From JBBROS01 sp963752225 (GTDB taxonomy: Bacteria; Pseudomonadota; Alphaproteobacteria; Acetobacterales; Acetobacteraceae): a DNA stretch of 64,000 bases. The position numbers and the translations under genes are program-made. The notes under the pieces were generated by a model. The model saw only the letters and a list, made by a program, of their open reading frames with translations. It was not told the origin of the DNA and searched no databases. The stretch spans positions 62,001 through 126,000 of the forward strand of contig CAVVXS010000009.1 of assembly GCA_963752225.1 (NCBI GenBank). The letters are read 5' to 3'. Each line of letters begins with the position of its first letter. The first letter of the stretch is position 1. Of the stretch, positions 34,161-42,255 are shown piece after piece.

Positions 34161-35666
34161 ATGGCCGAAGGTGAGGATCGAGGGTTGACCAAAGGCGCGC
34201 AAGCAGCGGCAATCGTGTGGTTTCGGCAGGATCTGCGGGTGTCCGACCATGCCGCGCTGCAAGCTGCGCTGGCCACCGGCGGCCCGATCATCCCACTCTA
34301 CCTGCTCGACGACGACAACGCCGGCCCGTGGGCCATGGGCGGCGCCAGCCGCTGGTGGCTGCACGGCAGCCTGCTTTCGTTGCAAGCGTCACTCGCCGAC
34401 CGCGGCGCCAGCTTGGTGCTCCGCCGCGGCCGCGCGGAAGCGGTGCTGCCGGCGCTGCTGGCCGAGACCGGCGCCACCACGATCCATGCCGGACGCTCGC
34501 ACGAGCCCTGGGGGCGGGCGGTCGAGACCGCGGTCGAGCGGGCCGTCCCCGGCGCGTTGCGGCTGCATCGCACGGCCACGTTGTTCGACCTCGACGGCAT
34601 CCGCACCAAGACCGGCGGCATCTACGGCGTGTATGGGCCGTTCGCCAAGCAGTTGCGCGAGCGCCGCGACCCCGACGACGCCGTGCCGGCGCCGCACGCC
34701 ATCCCGTCGGCCGCGGCCCGCTCCGACCGGCTCGAGGATTGGGCGCTGTTGCCGTCCCGCCCCGACTGGGCCGGCGGGTTCCGCGACACCTGGCAGCCCG
34801 GCGAGCACGCCGCGCATGAGCGCCTGGCGGCGTTCGTGCTGAAAGCGGTGCATGGCTACGATGTCGGCCGAAACCAACCAGGCCAGCCGGGCACCTCGAT
34901 GCTGTCGGCGCACCTGCACTGGGGCGAGCTCTCGCCCGGCCAGGTGTGGAACGCGGTCAAGGCGAGCGCCAGCCCGGAACAGGCGGCGGCGGGGCTGGGC
35001 GTGTTCCTCGGCGAGTTGCTGTGGCGCGAGTTCTCCGCCTACTTGTTGTGGCACAACCCGCACATGCCGGAACAGCCGCTGCGGCCGCGCTTCGCCGCCC
35101 TGCCCGGCCGCAAGGCGCCGCGCGAGCTGCGGGCCTGGCAGCAGGGACGGACCGGCGTGCCGATCGTGGACGCCGGCATGCGGCAATTGTGGCACATTGG
35201 CTGGATGCACAACCGGGTCCGCATGATCGCCGCGTCGTTCCTGGTGAAGCACCTGCTGATGCCCTGGCAGGTGGGCGAAGCGTGGTTCTGGGACACGCTG
35301 GTGGACGCCGACCTCGCCAGCAACGCCGCGAGCTGGCAATGGATCACCGGGTCCGGCATCGACAGCCAGCCATTCTTCCGCGTGTTCAACCCGGTGAGCC
35401 AGGGGGAGAAGTTCGATCCGGCCGGCGATTACGTGCGCCGCTGGGTGCCGGAGCTTGCGGCATTGCCGGACAAGAACCTCCATGCGCCCTGGACCGCCCC
35501 GGCCGCGACCTTGCGCGGCGCCGGAGTGACGCTGGGCCGAACCTACCCGCATCCAATCATCGACCTCGCCGAGGGCCGGCAGCGGGCGCTCGACGCCTAC
35601 CGGACGACAGTGCGGACCGAGCCGCCGGCGGCATCCGTGGCCGTGGCGCCCGAGGCGGCCGAGTGA
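34161..35666 (+). CDS. phrB: Deoxyribodipyrimidine (CPD class I) photolyase
   Basis: 501 residues from ATG 34161; TTG starts at 34128 and 34185 are alternatives. The N-terminal Rossmann-like antenna domain starts at AIVWFRQDLRVSDHAAL. The C-terminal FAD-binding domain has LLWREFSAYLLWHNP, GVPIVDAGMRQLWHIGWMHNRVRM, and WFWDTLVDADLASNAASWQW, with the Trp electron-transfer residues expected of class I enzymes. It repairs cyclobutane pyrimidine dimers with blue light. The stop overlaps the next gene by 4 nt. Confidence 0.95.
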   Translation: MAEGEDRGLTKGAQAAAIVWFRQDLRVSDHAALQAALATGGPIIPLYLLDDDNAGPWAMGGASRWWLHGSLLSLQASLADRGASLVLRRGRAEAVLPALLAETGATTIHAGRSHEPWGRAVETAVERAVPGALRLHRTATLFDLDGIRTKTGGIYGVYGPFAKQLRERRDPDDAVPAPHAIPSAAARSDRLEDWALLPSRPDWAGGFRDTWQPGEHAAHERLAAFVLKAVHGYDVGRNQPGQPGTSMLSAHLHWGELSPGQVWNAVKASASPEQAAAGLGVFLGELLWREFSAYLLWHNPHMPEQPLRPRFAALPGRKAPRELRAWQQGRTGVPIVDAGMRQLWHIGWMHNRVRMIAASFLVKHLLMPWQVGEAWFWDTLVDADLASNAASWQWITGSGIDSQPFFRVFNPVSQGEKFDPAGDYVRRWVPELAALPDKNLHAPWTAPAATLRGAGVTLGRTYPHPIIDLAEGRQRALDAYRTTVRTEPPAASVAVAPEAAE

Positions 35667-36400
35667 CGCCGGACGGCAGCCGGGATGCGGCGCTCGCCTC
35701 GGACGGCGCGGCCGCCCCGGCGCTCCGCACCGTGCCGCCGCACTTGCCGCTGCGGGTGATGGGCGACGTGCACGGCGACATGCGCGCCTTTCGCGCTGCC
35801 GTCGCCACCGACCGCTTCCTGGTGCAGCTCGGCGACCTCAGCGACCATGGTCCGGACAGCGCCGGGGTGATCCGCATGATGCTGGACATCGTGCGGGCCG
35901 GGCGGGGTTTGTTCATCCTCGGCAACCATGACCGCAAGCTCGGCCGGGCGCTGGCCGGCATGGGCGTGCGGATGGACGCGCCGCTTCAGGCAACCCTGGA
36001 GCAGCTCGAACCCGAGCTGCGGCCGCTCGCGCTCGATGCAATCCACGCCGCGCCGGCTTGGGTGATCCAAGGCAACCGCGCCTTCGTCCATGGCGGGTTC
36101 CACCCGTCCATGCTGGACGAGCCGCCGCCGCCCGCGCTGGGCCGGGTCTCGCCGTTGATGTCGCGGGCGCTGTTCGGCGAGACCACCGGGCGGATGCAGC
36201 CGGACGGCTATCCGGAACGGGTGCTGCGCTGGGTGGACCGCATTCCGGCGGGGCTGACGGTGTATTGCGGCCACGACCAGCGCAGCACCGACGGCCGACC
36301 CTATGTGCGGCGGGGCTCCGGCGGGGGCACCGCCATCTTCCTCGACACCGGCGCCGGCAAGGGCGGCCACCTGTCATGGATCGACCTGCCACCACTTTGA
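35663..36400 (+). CDS. Calcineurin-like/PPP-type metallophosphatase
   Basis: 245 residues, GTG 35663 overlapping the photolyase stop (GTGA). Motifs of a metallophosphoesterase: VMGDVHGDM (GDxHG), LGDLSDHGPDS (in place of the usual GDxVDRG), LGNHDRKL, HGGFHP and CGHDQRS. It looks like the bacterial PrpA/PrpE or Ap4A-hydrolase-like branch. Target unknown. Translational coupling to photolyase suggests shared expression rather than a shared pathway. Confidence 0.82.
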   Translation: MTPDGSRDAALASDGAAAPALRTVPPHLPLRVMGDVHGDMRAFRAAVATDRFLVQLGDLSDHGPDSAGVIRMMLDIVRAGRGLFILGNHDRKLGRALAGMGVRMDAPLQATLEQLEPELRPLALDAIHAAPAWVIQGNRAFVHGGFHPSMLDEPPPPALGRVSPLMSRALFGETTGRMQPDGYPERVLRWVDRIPAGLTVYCGHDQRSTDGRPYVRRGSGGGTAIFLDTGAGKGGHLSWIDLPPL

Positions 36401-36449
36401 GCGCGGGGTGGCCCGCGTTCGCCGGGCCAGCCCACGCCGGAGCGGCTGC

Positions 36450-37898
36450 TTACTGGACGATGCCGATGTTCCGGCGCGACAGCCAGTTCTTGTAGTCCTG
36501 GAACAAGGCGCGGCGAGCCCGCGGGGTGGGCGTCGCGGCGTCCCAGCCGGTCCGGTGCAGGAACGCGTCGAACTCGCGGCGCAGCTCCGCTTCGGTCGCA
36601 CGCGACGGCGAGGCCGGCGGCGCGAACGCGACCTGGTCTTGCCGGTCGAAGGTGGAGGACGGCGCCGCGGGCTGCGCCGGCGCCGGGGCCGGCGCGCGCG
36701 GCGGCTCCGCCAGCGCCACCTGCGGCGCGGCGGCGGGCGCTTGCGGCGCGGCGGGCAACCCTTGCGGAGCGGCGGGCGCGGGAGCCGGGGCCTCGGCGAC
36801 CGGCCCCTGCGGTGCGGGCGCGGGCGCGGCGTTGGGCGTTGGGGCCGGGGCCGGGGCCGCGGGCCCCGCCTCGGACAACCGCGGCGCGGCGTCTCCCGTC
36901 GCCACTCCAGCCGGATCGGCGCTGACGGCGTCGCCGCTGTGGGCATACAGGAACCGCTCCGGCGCCAAGGGGGCGGCCGGTTGCCGGAGTGACGTGGTCG
37001 TCGCCACCGCCAGCAGCAGCAGCATCGCCCCGGCCGCGCCCCACCGCTCGGCGCGCGCCGTGGCGGCCGGCGGCAAGGGTTCGAGGTCGATCGGGGCCGG
37101 CCGGGCCCGCATCACCGCGTTCACCGACCCGAACTGCATCCGCGGCAGCGGCAAGCCGGCTGGCGCCGGCGTCACCGTCATTGCCGTGCGCAGCACGAGC
37201 GGCTGCGGAAGCCGGAGCGACGCCGGTTCCGGCTCGCGCACCGCCCGGGTTCGCCGCCGCGGCGGCGGTGGCGGCGGGATCGGCAATGGCCCGTCGGCCA
37301 GGTCCTCCATCCGCCGCGGATCGGACAGCCTCGCCGTCGATGCATCCCGCGAGGCGGCCGTGCCCGCCGGACCTTCCAGCGTGACCTGCATCGTCACGGT
37401 CTGCTCGGTGCTCCCGGCCATCGCGGGTGGCAGCGCATCGAGCAGGGCCGGCCGGCCGGCGATCAGCAGCCGCAGATCGGCCGCGCTGGTGCCTGTCCGG
37501 ACTGCGTGGTCGGCCAGGATCGGCCACAGCTCGGGCACCGCGGTATGGGCGTCGTCGATCGCCAGCAGCACCGGTTCGCTGCGCTCGGCAAAGGACGCGA
37601 GTTCGCGCCGCAGCGCCTCCTCCTCATCCTCCTCCGGCCCATGCACGCCGAGTTGCAGCAGCACGCGGCTCAGCGTCAGCGGCGTTTGCAGCGGATTGCC
37701 GATCCGCATGACGATCCCGGCCATCTGCGCCAGAACCGCATCCAGCAGCGCCGTCTTGCCGGAGCCCGGCGGACCGGTCAGAACGACGGCGTCGCCGCCC
37801 CGCTGCAGGAAGGCGACGATGCCGCCCTCTTCGCCGCCGTTCGGCGCACGCGGGCCGGGGCGCGAGGAGCCCTCGCCGGACACCTGATCGTTGCCCAC
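36450..37898 (-). CDS. Membrane-anchored AAA ATPase with long Ala/Pro-rich periplasmic region (ExeA/GspA-like)
   Basis: 482 residues. Walker A TGPPGSGKTALL (~residues 41-52), Walker B-like VLLAIDDAHTA, and arginine-rich region up to ~residue 270, reminiscent of ExeA/MSHA MshM-type ATPases. A transmembrane helix (WGAAGAMLLLLAVATTT, ~282-298) follows, then ~125 residues of Ala/Pro repeats, then a C-terminal helical domain (ATEAELRREFDAFLHRTGWD...YKNWLSRRN). The architecture, cytosolic ATPase, one helix, extracytoplasmic stalk and tip, parallels GspA/ExeA. No secretin or GspB gene nearby. It is 3 nt after a lipoprotein gene. Confidence 0.72.
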   Translation of the reverse strand: MGNDQVSGEGSSRPGPRAPNGGEEGGIVAFLQRGGDAVVLTGPPGSGKTALLDAVLAQMAGIVMRIGNPLQTPLTLSRVLLQLGVHGPEEDEEEALRRELASFAERSEPVLLAIDDAHTAVPELWPILADHAVRTGTSAADLRLLIAGRPALLDALPPAMAGSTEQTVTMQVTLEGPAGTAASRDASTARLSDPRRMEDLADGPLPIPPPPPPRRRTRAVREPEPASLRLPQPLVLRTAMTVTPAPAGLPLPRMQFGSVNAVMRARPAPIDLEPLPPAATARAERWGAAGAMLLLLAVATTTSLRQPAAPLAPERFLYAHSGDAVSADPAGVATGDAAPRLSEAGPAAPAPAPTPNAAPAPAPQGPVAEAPAPAPAAPQGLPAAPQAPAAAPQVALAEPPRAPAPAPAQPAAPSSTFDRQDQVAFAPPASPSRATEAELRREFDAFLHRTGWDAATPTPRARRALFQDYKNWLSRRNIGIVQ

Positions 37899-37901
37899 GG
37901 C

Positions 37902-38234
37902 CTAGAACCGCGGCCGGCGGCAGATCGATCCCGGCGGGGCATCAGGCGGACAGTTCAGCAATCGGTCCGAGCCCGGGCCGATATGCTCGGCCGAGAAGCT
38001 GCGAAAAAGGCGGTCCTTGTCGGTCCGGGTCAGCCGGACCCGGACCGTCCGCGGCCGGACGCAAGGCGGCGGGGTGTGGGACGCGTGGCGGGTCGGGCTC
38101 GGCCGGGCCAGGACGATCGGGCGGTGCTCCGGCGCCGCGGCGACCGGCTGCACCGGGGGCGGCTTTAAGGTGGCGCATGCCCCGGTCCCGAGCAGCAGCG
38201 GCAGCAGCAGCAAACCGATCGGGGTGTTCCGCAC
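37902..38234 (-). CDS. Small lipoprotein preceding the ATPase gene
   Basis: 110 residues from GTG 38234 (GGAG ~9 nt upstream). Lipobox: PLLLGTGAC, Cys about 19-20. The mature part has a Pro-rich linker, then PCVRPRTVRVRLTRTDKDRLFRSFSAEH and two Cys near the end (LLNCPPDAPPGSICRR). Unknown family. It ends 3 nt before the ATPase gene, so the two are co-translated and may form one envelope assembly. Confidence 0.68.
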   Translation of the reverse strand: MRNTPIGLLLLPLLLGTGACATLKPPPVQPVAAAPEHRPIVLARPSPTRHASHTPPPCVRPRTVRVRLTRTDKDRLFRSFSAEHIGPGSDRLLNCPPDAPPGSICRRPRF

Positions 38235-38361
38235 AGGCAGCGATCTCCGTATTGACAGGGAGATGTGAACAGTCTCTCCGACGTGACGTAAAGCCCATTC
38301 TGAACTTCGTTGTTGCGAGTTGCGCTTTTGACACGGCGGCCGCGGCCGCAGAACGAGTTCG

Positions 38362-39918
38362 TCAGACCGGCTCGCCCCGGTCCATCCGGTCAAGCACCTC
38401 CGCCGCCCGTTCGCGCAACGCCGCCTGCTTGGCGGGAAGCATCTTCTGCCAGGTCCGCAACGGCATCGACATGCGGGGGTTGGGCGCGAAACGGTCGGCG
38501 TGCCGGGCAATGAAATCCCAATACAGCGCGTTGAACGGGCAGGCCCGCTCGCCGACCGACGCCTTCACGTCGTAGTGGCAGCCGCGGCAATAGTCGCTCA
38601 TGCGGTTGATGTAGGCGCCCGACCCCGCATACGGCTTGCTGCCCATCACCCCGCCATCGGCATGCAAGGCCATGCCGCGCACGTTCGGCATTTCCACCCA
38701 CTCATAGGCGTCGGCGTAGACGATCAGATACCACTCATCGACGTCGTCCGGATGCAGCCCGGCCAGCAGCGCGAAGTTGCCGGTCACCATCAGGCGTTGG
38801 ATGTGATGCGCGTAGGCGTGGCGCATCGTGTCGGTGATGGCGTGGTGCAGGCAGTTCATCCGGGTCTCGCCGGTCCAATAGAACCACGGCAGCCGGCGGG
38901 TGGCGCCCAGCCCGTTCAGGTGGCGGTACTCCGGCACCTTGAGCCAGTAGACGCCGCGCACGTACTCGCGCCAGCCGAGGATCTGCCGCACGAAGCCCTC
39001 GACCGCGTTCAGCGGCGCCTTGCCCGCCCGCCAGGCGGCCTCGGCGGCCCGGCATGCCGCCATCGGGTCGAGCAGGCCGGTGTTGAGCGACGTCGAGACC
39101 AGCGCATGGAACATGGTGCTTTCGCCGGTCTTCATGGTGTCCTGCCAATCGCCGAACTGCGCCAGCCGGTGGGACACGAAGTCGTCGAGCGCATGGGCCG
39201 CCTCGGCCGCCGTGACCGGCAGGTTGAACCCGTCCACGGCGCCGAAATGGTCGGGAAAGCGGGCGGCGACCAGCGCCATCACCTCGGCGGTGATCGCATC
39301 CGGCGCGAAGCCCTGCACCGGCGGCGGTTGTATGCCCTTCGGCAGCGGCTTGCGGTTGTCCGGATCGAAGTTCCATTGACCGCCGGCCGGCTCACCCTCC
39401 TCCATCAACACGTCGTGCCGCGCCCGCATCTCGCGATAAAAGAACTCCATGCGCAGGCCCTTGCGGCCGGCCGCCCAGGCTCGGAACTCCTGCTTGCGGC
39501 ACAGGAACCGGGTGTCGTCGCGGATCTCCACCTCCAGCCCGGCCGCGTCCTGCCAGCCGCGCATGTCCTGCTCCAGCCGCCACTCACCGCATTCGGTGGC
39601 GACCACCCGCTCCGGCCGGTGCCGCTCGACCGCGCGCAGCAACTCACCCCGGAGCGTATGGGTATTGGCCGGGTCGTCGAGCCGGATGTAATCGACCCGG
39701 ACTCCTCGCGCCTCGAGCGCCCGGGCGAAATGGCGCATCGCCGACAGCACGAGCACGATCTTCTTCGGGTGATGCTTGACGTAAGTGCACTCGCCATCGA
39801 CCTCGGCCATCAGCACGACATCGCGAGCCGGGTCCAGGTCCGACAGGGCGGAGAGCGTGCGGCTGTTCTGGTCGCCCAGCACGAAACGCAACGTGCCCGC
39901 CGGCGCCGCCTCGGCCAT
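38362..39918 (-). CDS. FeS-type bacterial cryptochrome/(6-4) photolyase (PhrB-like)
   Basis: 518 residues from ATG 39918; a GGAGG sits 7 nt upstream, excluding the TTG 6 nt earlier. The N-terminus LRFVLGDQNSRTLSALSD is typical of this class. FAD-domain blocks: GESTMFHALVSTSLNTGLLDP, ILGWREYVRGVYW, ANFALLAG-type region and DEWYLIVYADAYEWVEMPNVRGM. Four Cys that would hold a [4Fe-4S] cluster are visible: one in TRMNCLHH, two in YCRGCHYD and one in RACPFNA. This matches FeS-BCP (6-4) photolyases such as Agrobacterium PhrB. Together with the class I enzyme it covers both UV photoproducts. Confidence 0.93.
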   Translation of the reverse strand: MAEAAPAGTLRFVLGDQNSRTLSALSDLDPARDVVLMAEVDGECTYVKHHPKKIVLVLSAMRHFARALEARGVRVDYIRLDDPANTHTLRGELLRAVERHRPERVVATECGEWRLEQDMRGWQDAAGLEVEIRDDTRFLCRKQEFRAWAAGRKGLRMEFFYREMRARHDVLMEEGEPAGGQWNFDPDNRKPLPKGIQPPPVQGFAPDAITAEVMALVAARFPDHFGAVDGFNLPVTAAEAAHALDDFVSHRLAQFGDWQDTMKTGESTMFHALVSTSLNTGLLDPMAACRAAEAAWRAGKAPLNAVEGFVRQILGWREYVRGVYWLKVPEYRHLNGLGATRRLPWFYWTGETRMNCLHHAITDTMRHAYAHHIQRLMVTGNFALLAGLHPDDVDEWYLIVYADAYEWVEMPNVRGMALHADGGVMGSKPYAGSGAYINRMSDYCRGCHYDVKASVGERACPFNALYWDFIARHADRFAPNPRMSMPLRTWQKMLPAKQAALRERAAEVLDRMDRGEPV

Positions 39919-40132
39919 CGTCAATCCTCCGTGCGGACGGTCCGCCCGCCGCGAAAGCCGGCCGCCGCGTTGCCGACCCAGCCTGCCTCACCCGTCGCAC
40001 CCATGTTCGGCAGCGGTTCCACCATGCCCACCTCGTTTTAATGTGCCCTGACGTGGTCCCTCGGCGCGGGCCCGCAAGCGGCTCCGCGCGGCGTGGCTTG
40101 CGGGCCGGGTCGCAGGCGGGCAGTCTCGGTTC

Positions 40133-40672
40133 ATGCGGCAGCTCCTCCTCCTCCGGCATGCCAAGTCCTCGTGGGATGACCGCGAACTGTCCGACCATGC
40201 GCGGCCGCTGAACCCGCGCGGACGGCAGGCCGCCACCATGATGCGGGCGACGATGGAGCGGCTCGGCCTCGCGCCCGACCTCGTGCTCGTGAGCAGCGCC
40301 AAGCGGACGATGCAAACGGCCGAGGCGCTGGAGCCGTGGGACGAGACGCCGCTCGTCGACTCGCTCGACAGCCTCTATCTCGCGCCGGCGCCGGTGATCC
40401 TGCAGACCTTGCGCGGCGTCCCCGAGACGGTGCGCAGCGTGCTTGTGGTCGGTCATAACCCCGGCCTGCACGAGCTCGCCGTGCTGCTGATCGGCGCCCA
40501 TGCCATGACCCTCGGCAATCCGGAGATGCGGCGTCTCGCTGAAGGCTACCCGTCGGGCGCGCTGGCGGAGTTCACGGTGCCGAGCCCTTGGCACACGCTG
40601 GGCGAGGGCGGCGGCCGGCTGGTGCGGTTCATCTCGCCCCGGGACCTGCCGCCGGAGCCGCCGGCCGACTAA
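40133..40672 (+). CDS. sixA: SixA-like phosphohistidine phosphatase
   Basis: 179 residues, histidine phosphatase fold. The catalytic LLRHAKSSWDD is at residues 6-16, followed by SSAKRTMQTAEAL and VVGHNPGLHELA with the second His. SixA dephosphorylates His on phosphotransfer domains (ArcB in E. coli, PTS-Ntr NPr). It is 2 nt upstream of a CHAD-domain protein, and the two should be co-translated. Confidence 0.9.
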   Translation: MRQLLLLRHAKSSWDDRELSDHARPLNPRGRQAATMMRATMERLGLAPDLVLVSSAKRTMQTAEALEPWDETPLVDSLDSLYLAPAPVILQTLRGVPETVRSVLVVGHNPGLHELAVLLIGAHAMTLGNPEMRRLAEGYPSGALAEFTVPSPWHTLGEGGGRLVRFISPRDLPPEPPAD

Positions 40673-40674
40673 CC

Positions 40675-42096
40675 GTGGCGACGCTCGAGTTCACCCTCGA
40701 TCCCGCCGACGTGCCGCGGCTGCGCCGCTGGCCGGGGATCCGTGCCAGTCGCCCCGCACCGGTTGGGATCGTTTGGTACGACACCGCGGACGGCGAGCTG
40801 GCCGCCGAGGGCTTGTCGCTGGCGGCGAGCGCCGGGCGGTGGCAGCTCGCGGGCCGGCGTGCGGCGACGCCGGGCGGAACGGTGCAGGTCGAGGCGGAAG
40901 CGCGGGAGCCCGAGAAGTTCGAGCGGACGCTGCCGGCGGACCTGCTGCCGCAGGCGCGGCTGGACGGGACGCGACAGTCGATGCGCTGGATCCATGCGGA
41001 CCACTCGGCCACGCTGCGGCTGATCGAGGGACGGTTCGGCAGCCGCCGGGCGACGCCGGTGTGCCGGGTGTGGATCGACGGCCCACCCCCCGGACTGCCC
41101 CTGCTCGCGACGGCGCTCGCGGCCGAGCTGGACTTGCGCGTGCCTCGTGCGGCGCTGGCCGAGCAGGCGCTGGCCGCCGCCCGCGCCGAGACCCCGGAAC
41201 CGCGGGCGCTCGGGGCGCCGCTGGTCGCCGACGGCCAGACCGTCAGCGACAGCCTGGCGACGATCGCCGGACACCTGCTGGACGTCATGCTGCATTGGGG
41301 CAGCCAGGTGCCGAAGGCGCGCTCGCCGGAACCGGTCCACCAGATGCGGGTGGCGACACGGCGGCTGCGGTCTGCGCTGTCGGTGTACAAGGCCGTGGCA
41401 GCGTGTCCGGACCTGGCCGCGCTGACGGTGCCGATGAAGACCTGCGCCGAGCGGCTGGGCACGGCGCGTGATTGGGACGTGTTCATCGGCGGCCTCGGCG
41501 CCCGCTTGGCCGAGGCGTTTCCCGGCGATCCCCGCTGCGCCGCCCTGCTGCGGACGGCGGACCGGCGCCGGCGCCAAGCTTATGCCATGCTGGACGGCTT
41601 CCTGGCCGGGCCCGAGTTCCGCACCCTGGCAGTGTCGCTGGCCTGTGCCGCCACGTTGCGGCCGTGGGATGGGGCCGCCCCGCCCGAAGGGCTAGCGCAG
41701 GACACCGCCGGGTTCGCCGCGGGGGTGCTGGCACGGCGGCTGAAGAAGGTCCGCCAAGCCGGGCGGCGCATCGAAACGCTCGAGGTCCCGGCGCTGCACG
41801 AGCTGCGCAAGAAGTGCAAGCGGCTCCGCTACGCCGCCGAGTTCTTCTCACCGCTGTTCCCCGCCCGCAAGGCCAAGCGGTTCATCAAGCGGCTGGCCGA
41901 CCTGCAGGAACAGCTCGGCCTGCTGAACGACGGCGCCGCCGTATCGGGCTTGATGGCGCAGCTTGGCCGGCTGGAGCGCAGCTACGCGGCGGGCCTGGTG
42001 GAAGGGTTCTCGGCCGCCGCCGCGGCCCCGGCCCGCGAACGCGTCGAGGCAGCCTGGAAGCGGTTCCGCGCGGTCGAACCGTTCTGGATCACCTGA
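40675..42096 (+). CDS. CHAD domain protein with degenerate CYTH-like N-terminal domain
   Basis: 473 residues, GTG 40675. Residues ~1-190 look like a CYTH beta-barrel (TLEFTLDPADVPRLRR... RWIHADHSATLRLIEGR), but the usual ExExK start motif is not intact. Residues ~200-470 are a CHAD domain with conserved His/Arg/Lys (PEPVHQMRVATRRLRSALSVYK, LGTARDWDVF, ALHELRKKCKRLRYAAEFFSPL). CHAD domains bind polyphosphate. With the triphosphate-binding ligands lost, the protein is probably a polyphosphate-binding rather than catalytic protein. Confidence 0.85.
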   Translation: MATLEFTLDPADVPRLRRWPGIRASRPAPVGIVWYDTADGELAAEGLSLAASAGRWQLAGRRAATPGGTVQVEAEAREPEKFERTLPADLLPQARLDGTRQSMRWIHADHSATLRLIEGRFGSRRATPVCRVWIDGPPPGLPLLATALAAELDLRVPRAALAEQALAAARAETPEPRALGAPLVADGQTVSDSLATIAGHLLDVMLHWGSQVPKARSPEPVHQMRVATRRLRSALSVYKAVAACPDLAALTVPMKTCAERLGTARDWDVFIGGLGARLAEAFPGDPRCAALLRTADRRRRQAYAMLDGFLAGPEFRTLAVSLACAATLRPWDGAAPPEGLAQDTAGFAAGVLARRLKKVRQAGRRIETLEVPALHELRKKCKRLRYAAEFFSPLFPARKAKRFIKRLADLQEQLGLLNDGAAVSGLMAQLGRLERSYAAGLVEGFSAAAAAPARERVEAAWKRFRAVEPFWIT

Positions 42097-42168
42097 TTCC
42101 ACCGGACGTGCGCTGCCAGCCGCCTCGCAGCCGTGAACGGCCGAGCGAAATGCTGCATGCGCGAAGGA

Positions 42169-42195
42169 TTGCGTTAAGCATTGTCGCGCCATAAT
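42169..42195 (+). promoter_or_regulatory. Possible gltA promoter
   Basis: TTGCGT (42169-42174) and CATAAT (42190-42195), spaced 15 nt, lie ~60 nt before the citrate synthase start in an intergenic gap of 159 nt. The spacing is short, so this is a weak call. Confidence 0.25.
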
Positions 42196-42255
42196 TTCGC
42201 CCCTTGCAGCGGGGCCAGTCTGTTCCGGCCCGGCTGACGACATTGGGGTGACAAC

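Noticed and set aside
38337..38350. 14-bp perfect palindrome GCGGCCGCGGCCGC
   Set aside because: Expected by chance in a very GC-rich genome; no associated signal.
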